Both the position numbers and the translations under genes were made by a program. Source: Candidatus Methylomirabilota bacterium (GTDB taxonomy: Bacteria > Methylomirabilota > Methylomirabilia > Rokubacteriales > DASRDR01). Taken from it: DNA of 40,163 nt. The notes beneath the pieces are model-generated. The model ran no database searches and had not been told where the DNA came from. It saw nothing but the letters and a program-made list of their open reading frames with translations. Shown here piece after piece: positions 30,480 to 38,901 of the stretch (positions are counted from its first letter, which is position 1; each line of letters opens with the position of its first letter). The stretch spans positions 1 to 40,163 of the forward strand of contig DASYQW010000054.1 of NCBI GenBank assembly GCA_036005065.1, in the 5' to 3' direction.

Positions 30480-32030
30480 TCACAGGCTGTCCCGCTCGGG
30501 GCGGCGAAGCGGGATCAGCCGGCGGGCCAGGCGGAGCTCCCACGGGTTCCGGTAGCGGCCGGCGCCATAGCGCCAGCGGGCCAGCTCCCGGAGGATGCCC
30601 CTTCCCCAGCGAGGGGTCGTGACGTCTTGCACGGTCGGGAACCGGCAGGCCAGCACCGTGGCGAAATCGCTGACGCTCCGCCGCAGCTCCGGCGACAGCC
30701 ACGGCGCGTCCTGGTGGCACACGTAGTCCACCCAGCGGGGCTCGGTCCACTCCTCCGGGGTCGTCGGCAGCGCCGGCCCGGATGGCCCGTAGGTCGAGAG
30801 AACCGGAAGCCGCGCCTCGTCCGGCCTGGCTCGCCGGACCGACGCCGGGTCGCGCTGGGGCGTCGGGCTGTAGAAGTAGAGGATCACCTCGCACTCGGGA
30901 TGGAGCCGCTTGAGCTGCCGGATGAACACGAAGGTGCGGTCGATCTCTCCCGCCGGGTCCTGGGGACCGCCGAGGACGAAGGAGAACTCGGGGATGACGC
31001 CGTACTCGCGGCACCGGGCGGCGACCTCGAGCGTGTGCTCGACGCGGGTCCCCTTCTTCATCCGCTTGAGGACCTCGTCGCTGGCCGCCTCGGCGCCGAT
31101 GTAGGCCATCCGGAGCCGGCTGCGGCGAATCAGCTCCCAGGTCCCGGTCGAGAACTTGGCCAGCGTGTCGGCCCGCGCATAGCACCACCAGGGCATCTCG
31201 GCCCGGGCGAGCTCCTCGAGGATCGGCACGCTGGTCTCCTCGCCGTCGAAGAAATTGTGGTCGAAGAACTGGATGGCCGTCGCGCCGTAGCGATCCCGTA
31301 ACGTCGTCAGGGCCGTTTGCAGGCGACTGGCCGCCCCGAGCTGGGTATGGCCGTTGAACATCGAGACCACGCCGCAGAACGTGCACCGGTAACGACACCC
31401 GATCGCGGCCTGATGGACGCCGGTGCGGCTCCCCAGGAACGTGGGCCGGAGGTATTGCCGGACGTCGCCCAGCCGGTGGTAGGGGAAGAGCGGAAACTCG
31501 TCGGGCGACCGAAACGGCCGCTCCGGGTTGTGCACGATCCGCCCATCGTCCTTCCAGGTCAGCCCCGGCACCGCCCGGAGGAGAGCCCCGTCGCGGGCCG
31601 AAGCGGACGGGCCGGGCGGGCCGGCATCCGGCAGCCGCTCCAGCAGGTCCAGCAACGTCTCCTCTCCCTGGCCGCGGATGACATAGTCCACGTAGGGCGC
31701 GTTGATGGCGGCATTCGCGTACAGGGTCGGAAAGTACCCGCCCCACGCGATCGGCACGTCGGGATGGGCCGCCCGGACGGCGGAGGAGATTCGGATCGCC
31801 GGGCCGACCTGCGGTCCCGGCATGACGGTCAGCCCGACCAGCGCACAGGGGCCCGCCGCCAGCGCCCTGAGCACGGCGCCGGCCCCGTCGGGCTCCACGT
31901 TCTCGTCCACGATCTCGTAGTCGTAGCGGTCCTCCAGCACCGCCCCCAGCGCCAGCACCGAGAGCGGCAGCCGGATGTTCTCGCGGTCACAGATCCGCGG
32001 ATTGACCAGGATCATGCGCCGCCTCGCCAT
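30480..32030 (-). CDS. B12-binding-type radical SAM protein
   Basis: The 516-aa protein has an N-terminal B12-binding-like Rossmann domain (about 5-135; ALVGLTVMPGPQ, WGGYFPTLYANAAIN, VIRGQGEETLLDLL) and a radical SAM core whose cluster cysteines are C212, C216 and C219 (CRYRCTFC). A later IGAEAASDEVLKRMKKG matches the SAM-binding strands. The DxHxxG motif for base-off cobalamin is not seen. Relatives methylate unreactive carbons or form rings on lipids, peptides or antibiotics. It is the last gene of a minus-strand operon with two methyltransferases and a flavin-reductase-like gene, 12 bases behind the nearest. Product unknown. Confidence 0.85.
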   Translation of the reverse strand: MARRRMILVNPRICDRENIRLPLSVLALGAVLEDRYDYEIVDENVEPDGAGAVLRALAAGPCALVGLTVMPGPQVGPAIRISSAVRAAHPDVPIAWGGYFPTLYANAAINAPYVDYVIRGQGEETLLDLLERLPDAGPPGPSASARDGALLRAVPGLTWKDDGRIVHNPERPFRSPDEFPLFPYHRLGDVRQYLRPTFLGSRTGVHQAAIGCRYRCTFCGVVSMFNGHTQLGAASRLQTALTTLRDRYGATAIQFFDHNFFDGEETSVPILEELARAEMPWWCYARADTLAKFSTGTWELIRRSRLRMAYIGAEAASDEVLKRMKKGTRVEHTLEVAARCREYGVIPEFSFVLGGPQDPAGEIDRTFVFIRQLKRLHPECEVILYFYSPTPQRDPASVRRARPDEARLPVLSTYGPSGPALPTTPEEWTEPRWVDYVCHQDAPWLSPELRRSVSDFATVLACRFPTVQDVTTPRWGRGILRELARWRYGAGRYRNPWELRLARRLIPLRRPERDSL

Positions 32031-32042
32031 CGAGCTCCCCCC

Positions 32043-32753
32043 TCAGCGCGACGGGGACGCCGAGTAGATGGTGAGGATCTCGTTTCCGCAGTCCTGCCGC
32101 GCCACGGCGGCCACGGTCAGCGCCTGCTCCTTCAGGGCTGCCAGCATCCCGTCGGCATCGCCTTCGGTGGAGAGAACGAGGAGCGCGCGCCCCCCTGGCG
32201 TGAGCGCGGCCGGCAAACCCGCGGCGAAGCGCTCCATGACGTCGGTCCCCTGCCAGGCGACCTCGAGTGGAGACCGGGGGACGCCGCGGAAGAACGGAGG
32301 ATTGAACAGGACCAGCTCGAACTGCTCGCCCTTGACGGGGTCGAAGAGATCCCCGTGACGAATCTCGACCCGGTCCTCCACCTGATTGAGGAGCGCGTTG
32401 ATGCGCGCGCAGCGCACCGCCTCCGGGTTGATGTCCACCCCCACCGACCGGAATCCCCGCCGGGCGGCGAAGATCGCCCCCACGCCGGAGCCCGTCCCCA
32501 TGTCGAGGACCCGGGCCTCGCCCCGATCAGGGGAGGCCGCCCACGCCTTCCGGTGATCGGCGAGCGGCAAGGTCGCCACCGCCCGCGCGAGGAATGCGCT
32601 GGAGGCAAAGACCGTCGGGTTGAAGACCTCCGGGAGGATCAGGAGGCGGACACCGTCGAGGCGCTCGAGGACGTGCCGGCCCACCCGGCGTCGCAACAGC
32701 GGCCACTGCATGCCGAGCCAGACGCGGGTCCATCCGCGCGTGAGCCGGTTCAT
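32043..32753 (-). CDS. Methyltransferase with NPPF motif (HemK/PrmC-like small methyltransferase)
   Basis: The 236-aa protein has motif I DMGTGSG at 84-90, GVDINPEAVRCARINA (second strand and helix) and NPPF at 151-154. The NPP(Y/F) tetrad is the hallmark of methyltransferases acting on amide or amino nitrogens, such as PrmC and its relatives. The first 75 residues, with LPEVFNPTVFASSAFLARAV, resemble the segment before motif I in that group. ATG 32753 overlaps the stop of the upstream gene (ATGA). It lies 12 bases ahead of the radical SAM gene, suggesting joint work on one substrate; a housekeeping protein-modification role is the alternative. Confidence 0.75.
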   Translation of the reverse strand: MNRLTRGWTRVWLGMQWPLLRRRVGRHVLERLDGVRLLILPEVFNPTVFASSAFLARAVATLPLADHRKAWAASPDRGEARVLDMGTGSGVGAIFAARRGFRSVGVDINPEAVRCARINALLNQVEDRVEIRHGDLFDPVKGEQFELVLFNPPFFRGVPRSPLEVAWQGTDVMERFAAGLPAALTPGGRALLVLSTEGDADGMLAALKEQALTVAAVARQDCGNEILTIYSASPSR

Positions 32754-33583
32754 CGGGACGCGCGCTCCATCGGCTCGGCTCCGGCGCCGGCGGCCCGGTG
32801 GAAGAGCACCGGCCCCGGCGCGAGCCGGGACTCCTCCACGGTCCGGCCCAGGAGCAGCACGTGCGAGCCGGTCTGGACGGTGGCCTCGATCTCGATCTCG
32901 GCGATGGCCAGTGAGAAGTCGGGGCAGGAAAGGCCGAAGCGGGTGCTCGTGATCCGGCCGAAGGGTGGCGGATCGATGGGGCCGGCCGCGGTGTGAAACC
33001 GACCGAGCACGTAGACGGTGTCCCGGTAGGCCGCCGGCGCCAGACACCACGCGAGGCGGCCGGTCGCGAGTATCGTCCCCAGCGCCCGGCTTTCCCGCCG
33101 CAGCGCAAGGGCAAAGCGTCCGGCCTGGAGCGGCCCGACGAGATCCATCGGGAACAGCTCACCGCCCGTGAGCGCGACGATGCCGACCGGGCGGGGCAGC
33201 ACGTAATAGAGCGCCACGGCGCGGTCGTCGAGGTCGCGCCCGCCGAGCCCGAAGAGCCCGCGCCGAGCGCCGCGGCCGTCGCGGACGGCGCCCCGACGGA
33301 GGATCGCCACCTCCGGGGACCCGTTGGCGGCGACTCGCTCCAGCTCGATCGCGCCGACCTCGACGCCCGCGCGGCGTACCACCAGGCTCGCCTTGTCGGC
33401 CCCCACATTTCCGACCGCGATCGCGAACGGTCGAAGCGACGCCGCGACGTGGGCCCTCGTCACGTCATTCACCACGCCGTCGGCCTGCAGCTCGACCCGG
33501 ACGTCGCCAGGCACCGTGTCGAGGCCGACCGCCTCGTATCGCGGCGCGAAGGGGCGCAGGAGTCGCCGCAGCCGCCTCATCAT
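32750..33583 (-). CDS. Flavin-reductase-like protein (split-barrel FMN-binding)
   Basis: The 277-aa protein is recognised mainly in its middle and C-terminal parts: ALYYVLPRPVGIVALTGGELFPMDLVGPL (about 124-152), FALALRRESRALGTI, and CPDFSLAIAEIEIEATVQTGSHVLLLG (about 225-251), which match flavin reductase-like domain proteins binding FMN in a split barrel. The N-terminal 110 residues are not recognised. Two ATG codons stand together; 33583 overlaps the stop of the upstream methyltransferase (ATGA). No flavin-dependent monooxygenase is near. It could supply reduced flavin to the cluster or act as an oxidoreductase itself. Confidence 0.6.
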   Translation of the reverse strand: MMRRLRRLLRPFAPRYEAVGLDTVPGDVRVELQADGVVNDVTRAHVAASLRPFAIAVGNVGADKASLVVRRAGVEVGAIELERVAANGSPEVAILRRGAVRDGRGARRGLFGLGGRDLDDRAVALYYVLPRPVGIVALTGGELFPMDLVGPLQAGRFALALRRESRALGTILATGRLAWCLAPAAYRDTVYVLGRFHTAAGPIDPPPFGRITSTRFGLSCPDFSLAIAEIEIEATVQTGSHVLLLGRTVEESRLAPGPVLFHRAAGAGAEPMERASR

Positions 33584-34248
33584 TCACGGCGGCGGAATGC
33601 GAGAAAGAGAAAGCGTCCGCCCTTCACCCGCGCGGTTCCGAAGGACGGCGCGGCCGCCCGGGACAGGAAGGGCCGCGAGTGCCAGAACGTCTCGACCGGG
33701 TCCCGGTGCCGCCTCGACCCGCCGCCAGCCGCCGACAGGACGACGCTCAGATATCCCGGCCGCACGACGCTCCAGTGAAGCGGGTTCAGCACGCTGGCCA
33801 GGAACAGCGCTCCGGCCGGCAGTGCCGCGCCGATCGCCTCGAACACCGGCCTCGGATCGGCGATGGCGTTCAAGACTGCGAAATTCGCGATGGCCGCGTC
33901 GAACGGTCCCCGCTCCCGCACGGAGCGCACGAAATCTTCGAGCGTGGCCCACCACACCTCCACGGCGCCCTCGGCGATCACCGCTCCGCAACGCCGTTCG
34001 AGCTCCGCGATCATCCGCGCCGACCCGTCGTAGGCGACGACGTGATTCCCGCGACCGGCCAGCCAGAGCGCGTCGACCCCGGTGCCGCAACCGAAGTCGA
34101 GCACGCGGCCGCCGGGGGGAACGCGCCGCGCGAACTCGCGGTGAAAGGCCTCGCGCGTCTCGACCCCCCGGAGAGGAGAAAGCTGGGCGTCGTAGTCCGA
34201 GGCGATCCGGTCGTAGTAGGCGATCGGCCCTGCACGCTCCGACCCCAT
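33580..34248 (-). CDS. Class I SAM-dependent methyltransferase
   Basis: The 222-aa protein has YYDRIASDYDAQLSPL at the N-terminus (a common start for small-molecule methyltransferases), motif I DFGCGTG at 51-57, then VVAYDGSARMIAEL and FDAAIANFAVLNAI. It resembles the methyltransferase at 36807 on the other strand in motif wording and order. ATG 34248 is preferred because the frame further upstream (to 34410) encodes Arg- and Pro-rich sequence with no family likeness. It is the first gene of the four-gene minus operon ending in the radical SAM gene. A TATGCT box on the minus strand (34325-34320) lies upstream without a clear -35. Confidence 0.8.
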   Translation of the reverse strand: MGSERAGPIAYYDRIASDYDAQLSPLRGVETREAFHREFARRVPPGGRVLDFGCGTGVDALWLAGRGNHVVAYDGSARMIAELERRCGAVIAEGAVEVWWATLEDFVRSVRERGPFDAAIANFAVLNAIADPRPVFEAIGAALPAGALFLASVLNPLHWSVVRPGYLSVVLSAAGGGSRRHRDPVETFWHSRPFLSRAAAPSFGTARVKGGRFLFLAFRRRE

Positions 34249-34390
34249 CGCGCAGACAGGACGCAGAGCCGTGTCACACCCTTTCACCGCGCCGGGTCTC
34301 TCGCGCCCGGTGCGCCGCCAGCATACCCCACGCCGGCGCGACACGCCAGCCGGCGGGCCCGGCTGCTGCCGCCACGGGCAAGTTCGCCGG

Positions 34391-35098
34391 TCAGGTTTGC
34401 CGCCTCGCAAAGACCTCCCCGGTCAGCACCTCGGCCGGGATCACCGCGTCGAGCCGCTCGAGGAACGCCGGCCCGCGCATCCACTCCGCCAGCTCCAGCT
34501 TCATGTGCTCGTACTTCATGAAGTTGAAGGCATAAGAACCCCGCCTGTTCAGCAGGTCGATGCAGGTCCTGGTATCCTCCAGGAAGGGGCGGTTGGCCTC
34601 GAAGGCCACGCAGGGAAGCGGAGTACGCAGGCCTCTGAACACCTCCGGCTCGAATCCTTCCACGTCGATCTTGCAGAAGCCGGGCAGGCCGTACTGGCCG
34701 ATGAGCGCTTCCAGCGGACGCACTTTCACTCTTTCCGACTTCCCCCAGTGCAAGCCCTGGAAGGCCGAATAGAACCGCACGAACTCCCCGGACAGGGTGG
34801 CGCATTCGCTGTTTTCGTCGCAGAGCAGCAGCTCCGCTTCCGACACGGCGCTGCCGATGGCGCAGGCTTCCAGGCTGAAGGAGGGATTCTGGCCGAATCT
34901 CTTTCTCAGGACCGCGAGGCAGGTCGCTTGCGGCTCCACGGCCAGCACCCGCGCCCCGAGGGAAAGGAATATCTCCGTTCGGTCCCCGGAATTGGCGCCG
35001 ATATCGTAGCAAAGGTCGCCGGGCTGCACGAAGCTCCGGTAGAAGGACCGCATGGCCCTTCGCTTTCTCCAGCCCGACCTGACAGAGGGGAGCGGCAA
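34391..35098 (-). CDS. FkbM family methyltransferase
   Basis: The 235-aa protein shows the FkbM pattern: FVQPGDLCYDIGANSGDRTEIFLSLGARVLAVEPQ (motif I DIGANSGD), VKVRPLEALIGQYG, FCKIDVEGFEPEVFRGL and CVAFEANR. FkbM proteins O-methylate hydroxyl groups on polyketides, sugars or lipids. The start is uncertain: TTG 35098 keeps the conserved segment WRKRRAMRSFYRSF, while ATG 35053 falls inside it. It lies 142 bases upstream of the minus methyltransferase operon and may belong to it. GC is slightly lower than in neighbours. Confidence 0.8.
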   Translation of the reverse strand: MPLPSVRSGWRKRRAMRSFYRSFVQPGDLCYDIGANSGDRTEIFLSLGARVLAVEPQATCLAVLRKRFGQNPSFSLEACAIGSAVSEAELLLCDENSECATLSGEFVRFYSAFQGLHWGKSERVKVRPLEALIGQYGLPGFCKIDVEGFEPEVFRGLRTPLPCVAFEANRPFLEDTRTCIDLLNRRGSYAFNFMKYEHMKLELAEWMRGPAFLERLDAVIPAEVLTGEVFARRQT

Positions 35099-35246
35099 GG
35101 CGGGGGGACGTAGCCAGGCGGAACCGATGGCTCAGCCGAACGGGAGATCAACCGCCTCGGTAGCGTACATCGCAATCGAGCCAGTCTACCATAGCCCCCG
35201 GGGGACCCGGCCGCCGGCCGCCCGATCCGGAGCCGCGCTGCGTTGC

Positions 35247-35275
35247 TTGACATTCCTCGGACCCCGGGCTAGCAT
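35247..35275 (+). promoter_or_regulatory. Sigma-70 promoter of the second radical SAM operon
   Basis: A perfect TTGACA (35247-35252) and TAGCAT (35270-35275) are 17 bases apart, 38 bases before ATG 35314. This is the best promoter seen in the window. It lies in the divergent gap next to the FkbM gene. Confidence 0.65.
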
Positions 35276-35313
35276 GCGCCAATTGCCGTGGGTAGGGCAT
35301 CCTCGAGAATTCC

Positions 35314-36816
35314 ATGATCGACGTCCTGCTCGCTCACTCCTATTTCCTCAAGTACGACCCCAAGCAAGTCGACAAGATGCGGCCCTACCCGCCGCTGGCC
35401 ACGCTATACGCGGCGTCGGCCCTGCGCGAGGCGGGCTACTCCGTCGCGCTCTTCGACGCGATGCTGTCCGACGGCGAGCACGAGTTCGACGAAGCCGTGC
35501 GACGCCACCGGCCGCGGTTCGTCGCCCTCTACGAGGACAGCTTCAACTTCCTCGTCAAGATGTGCCTGAGCCGGATGCGCCGGGCCGCTCAGCGGATGAG
35601 CGAGATCGCCCGGGAGAACGGAGCCGTCGTCATCGCGGCCGGGCCGGATGTGACCGACAATCCGGACGTCTACTTCCCGCACGGCGTCCAGTACGCCTTG
35701 ATCGGCGAGGCCGATCGCACCCTGCGCGACCTGATCGACATCCTCGACAGGCGGGTGACTCGTCCCCTGGACGAGCTGGACGGCCTGGCTCTGCCGGATC
35801 CGGCGGCGCCGGCGGGCGTTCGCCGGACCCGGCCTCGCACGCCGGAGCGCCGTCCCGATTCCTTCCGCTTCCCCGCCTGGGATCTCGTGGACGTCGAGCG
35901 GTACCGGGCCGCGTGGCGTCAGGCTCACGGCTACTTCAGCCTCAGCATGGTCAGCACCCGGGGCTGCCCGTTCCACTGCAACTGGTGCGCCAAGCCGGTC
36001 TGGGGCCAGCGATACGCCATGCGGTCGGCGGCCAATGTCGCCGAGGAGCTCGACCTCGTCAAACGCACGCTGCGGCCCGACCACATCTGGTTCGCCGACG
36101 ACATCTTCGGGTTGCGACCCCAGTGGGTGGCGGACTTCGCGCGTGAGGTACAGGCGCGGGACGCCGCAGTCCCGTTCATGATCCAGTCCCGGGCGGACCT
36201 GATGACGGAGCAGGCGATCACGGGCCTGGCCGCAGCCGGCTGCGTCGAGGTCTGGCTGGGGGCCGAGAGCGGCAGCCAGCGGATCCTGGACGCGATGGAC
36301 AAGGGGATCACCGTCGGCCAGATCGTGACCGCCCGGACCCGGCTCAAGGCCGCCGGGATCAAGGTCGGGTATTTCCTCCAGTTCGGATACCCGGGCGAGG
36401 ACTTCCAGGACATCCTGGCCACCGTGCAGCTGGTACGCGATACCCTGCCCGACCGCATCGGCGTCAGCGTCAGCTACCCCCTGCCAGGCACCAAGTTCCA
36501 CCAGATGGTGAAGGATCAACTCGGCCCCAAGACCAACTGGGTGGACAGCAACGACCTGGCGATGATGTTCCGGGGCACCTACGAGACCACCTTCTACCGG
36601 CGGCTGCACCGGCTCCTGCATGCCGACCTCGAGCTTCGCCTGGCATCCGCCAATGGGCCCCCCGATGTGGCCACCCGGGCGGCGCTGAGCGGTCTGGACG
36701 AGGAGTGGACGGAGCTGGCCGAGACGGAGGCGCAGTATCGCAACGTCTCGCCGACCCTCATCGCCAAGGACGCCGCGTTGCCGGTCGCGCCGGATCTGAG
36801 CCGCGAGTGGAACTGA
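35314..36816 (+). CDS. B12-binding-type radical SAM protein
   Basis: The 500-aa protein has a B12-binding-like N-terminal domain (about 1-145: PPLATLYAASALREAGYSVALFDAML, VVIAAGPDVTDNPDVYF, IGEADRTLRDLIDIL) and a radical SAM core with C218, C222 and C225 in RGCPFHCNWC. GAESGSQRILDAMDKGI and LQFGYPGEDFQDI are typical of this class. No DxHxxG cobalamin motif is visible. It differs clearly from the radical SAM protein at 30480-32030, so the two are not a recent duplication. The next gene, a methyltransferase, starts within its last codons. It is under the promoter at 35247. The substrate is unknown. Confidence 0.85.
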   Translation: MIDVLLAHSYFLKYDPKQVDKMRPYPPLATLYAASALREAGYSVALFDAMLSDGEHEFDEAVRRHRPRFVALYEDSFNFLVKMCLSRMRRAAQRMSEIARENGAVVIAAGPDVTDNPDVYFPHGVQYALIGEADRTLRDLIDILDRRVTRPLDELDGLALPDPAAPAGVRRTRPRTPERRPDSFRFPAWDLVDVERYRAAWRQAHGYFSLSMVSTRGCPFHCNWCAKPVWGQRYAMRSAANVAEELDLVKRTLRPDHIWFADDIFGLRPQWVADFAREVQARDAAVPFMIQSRADLMTEQAITGLAAAGCVEVWLGAESGSQRILDAMDKGITVGQIVTARTRLKAAGIKVGYFLQFGYPGEDFQDILATVQLVRDTLPDRIGVSVSYPLPGTKFHQMVKDQLGPKTNWVDSNDLAMMFRGTYETTFYRRLHRLLHADLELRLASANGPPDVATRAALSGLDEEWTELAETEAQYRNVSPTLIAKDAALPVAPDLSREWN

Positions 36817-37622
36817 CCAGCGTCGATCCTCGACTGCTCGACACCCGGCGCGCGTTCGACAGCGTCGCCGCCGACTACGACGGCCCCCGCGGGAACAACG
36901 AGCTGATCCAGTGGATGCGCCGCCGCATGTGGCGAACCCTCACCGGGCTCTTTCCCCCGGAGGCGCGACTGCTGGACCTGGGCTGTGGCACGGGGCTCGA
37001 CGCCGTCCACCTGGCGGCGCAGGGGTACGACATCGTCGCCACCGACTGGTCCCCCCGGATGGTCGCGCGCACCCAGGCCCGGGCCGCCGAGGCGGGCGTC
37101 CGAATCCGGGTCGAGGTGCTGGGCATCCAGGAGCTCGCCCGGCTCGATGGCGAGCGCTTCGACGGCATTTACTCCAACCTGGGGCCGATGAACTGCGTCC
37201 CCGATCTGTCGGCGGTCGCCCGCGCGGCGGCCGCCGTGCTCGAGCCACGAGGCCGGATGGTGGCGACCGTCATGGGACGGATCTGTCCCTGGGAGTTCCT
37301 CTACTACGTCGGGCGGGGACGCTGGGAGCGCGCGCGCATCCGGAGCGCCCGGGGCATCGTGCCGGTCGGCATGAACCGCCACACGGTGTGGACGGCCTAC
37401 TACACGCCGCGCGAGTTCTACCGGCCGTTCGCCGATCGGTTCGAGCTGACTGCCTGTCGCGCCCTCGGTCTCTTCCTGCCGCCCCCCTACCTCGTCCGGG
37501 TCCGCGAACGGCTCCCCCGGTTGTGCGGGCTGCTGGGCTGGCTCGACGACCGACTGGGCGGCTTGCCGCTTCTCCGCAATGCGGGAGACCACTTCCTGAT
37601 GGTGCTGACGAAGCGCGTCTGA
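36807..37622 (+). CDS. Class I SAM-dependent methyltransferase
   Basis: The 271-aa protein has RRAFDSVAADYDGP at the N-terminus, motif I DLGCGTG at 57-63, VATDWSPRMVARTQ and FDGIYSNLGPMNCVPDL, then an unusual Arg/Tyr-rich part (WEFLYYVGRGRWERARIRSARG). The methyltransferase at 33580-34248 shares the same order of motifs. GTG 36807 overlaps the radical SAM gene by 10 bases, so the two are made together and probably modify the same substrate. Starts further upstream would read shadow sequence of that gene. Confidence 0.82.
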   Translation: MELTSVDPRLLDTRRAFDSVAADYDGPRGNNELIQWMRRRMWRTLTGLFPPEARLLDLGCGTGLDAVHLAAQGYDIVATDWSPRMVARTQARAAEAGVRIRVEVLGIQELARLDGERFDGIYSNLGPMNCVPDLSAVARAAAAVLEPRGRMVATVMGRICPWEFLYYVGRGRWERARIRSARGIVPVGMNRHTVWTAYYTPREFYRPFADRFELTACRALGLFLPPPYLVRVRERLPRLCGLLGWLDDRLGGLPLLRNAGDHFLMVLTKRV

Positions 37623-37657
37623 CAGTGCCCGAGCGGCCCGGGTGAGCTAAGGCCGGG

Positions 37658-38887
37658 GTGAAGATCCGCGCGTTCCGGGGCTACCGATACGCCGGCGGCC
37701 AGCGCGACCTGACCAAGGTCGTGGCGCCGCCCTACGACCAGATCAGCCCCGACCTTCAGGACCGCCTCTATGCGCTGAGCCCGGTCAACATCGTCCGCGT
37801 CTCGTACCCCCGGGACGGTGCCGGCGACAAATATCAGGAGGCCGGCCGGGCGCTCGACGCCTGGCTCGCCCAGGGCGTGTGGGCGCGCGACGACCGGCCG
37901 GCGATCTATCCGTACCATCAAACCTACACCGTGGCCGGGCAGCCCGTGACGCGGTCGGGGTTCGTCGCCCTCGGGGAGGTCTCGGAGTACTCGGCGGGCA
38001 TCGTCCGGCCCCACGAGCGGACCCACGCCGGGCCGAAGCAGGATCGGATGCGGCTGCTGGAGGCGACCGCAGCCGACATCGGCCTGCTCTTCATGCTGAC
38101 CGGCGACCCGGACGGCGACCTCCTCCGGGCGGCGGCGCCGACGGGACCGCCGATCGCCGAGGCCCGCGACCTCAAGGGCGAGCTGCACCGGCTCTGGCGC
38201 ATCACCGAGCCGGCCACCGTCGCGCGGATCCAGTCGCTCATGGCCCCGCGGTCGGTCATCATCGCCGACGGCCACCACCGCTATGAGACGGCGGTCGAGT
38301 ACGCGCGCCGCCACCCGGACGCCCGTCACAAGCTCATGGCCCTCTTCACGCTGGAGGCCCCGGGGCTCACGATCTTCCCGAACCACCGCCTGGTCCGGCG
38401 TCTGGAGGATTTTTCCCTGGACCGACTCCGGCGAACCGCCGCGCCCTGGTTCGACGCGGCGCCTCTGCCCGATCCCCTCGCCTTTCGGCCCACGAACCGC
38501 GCGATCGGGGTGGTAGCCGGCGGCGAGGCCGCCGTCCTCACCCTGCGCGACGGCGCGTTCGACCGCATCGCCTGGCCGGCGGCCGCCTCGCGGGCGTGGC
38601 GTGAGCTGGCGGTCTCCATCCTCCACGAAGGGATCCTGCGGCCACTCCTCGACATCACCGACACGAAGCTCGACGCCCGAACCCACGTGGACTACACGGC
38701 CGAGCAGGCCGAGGCCGTCCGGCTCGCCCGCGAGGGACGGTGCCAGGCCGCATTCCTGATCGCCCCGACCACGCCCGAGGAGCTTCAGGCGGTCGTCCGG
38801 GGCGGCGAGCTGCTCCCGCAGAAGTCGACGCACTTCTACCCGAAGCTCCTGGACGGCCTCGTCTTCGCCCGGCCGGGCGAGGAATAG
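37658..38887 (+). CDS. DUF1015 family protein
   Basis: The 409-aa protein matches DUF1015 throughout: FRGYRYAGGQRDLTKVVAPPYDQIS at the N-terminus, RPHERTHAGPKQDRMRLLEA (118-137) and IIADGHHRYETA (201-212). The DGHHR motif recalls the nucleotide-binding loop of ParB/sulfiredoxin-like kinases, but function is not established here. No signal peptide or membrane segment is seen, so it is cytoplasmic. The start is GTG 37658, with AAGG 6 bases upstream. It follows the methyltransferase by 35 bases in the same direction and may be read from the same promoter; its role in the cluster, if any, is unknown. Confidence 0.85.
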   Translation: MKIRAFRGYRYAGGQRDLTKVVAPPYDQISPDLQDRLYALSPVNIVRVSYPRDGAGDKYQEAGRALDAWLAQGVWARDDRPAIYPYHQTYTVAGQPVTRSGFVALGEVSEYSAGIVRPHERTHAGPKQDRMRLLEATAADIGLLFMLTGDPDGDLLRAAAPTGPPIAEARDLKGELHRLWRITEPATVARIQSLMAPRSVIIADGHHRYETAVEYARRHPDARHKLMALFTLEAPGLTIFPNHRLVRRLEDFSLDRLRRTAAPWFDAAPLPDPLAFRPTNRAIGVVAGGEAAVLTLRDGAFDRIAWPAAASRAWRELAVSILHEGILRPLLDITDTKLDARTHVDYTAEQAEAVRLAREGRCQAAFLIAPTTPEELQAVVRGGELLPQKSTHFYPKLLDGLVFARPGEE

Positions 38888-38901
38888 GCGACGTACCCAC
38901 C

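Noticed and set aside
35099-35313. Small precursor peptide gene for the radical SAM locus
   Set aside because: No short frame with a ribosome site and leader/core-like composition was found in this gap or in 34249-34390.
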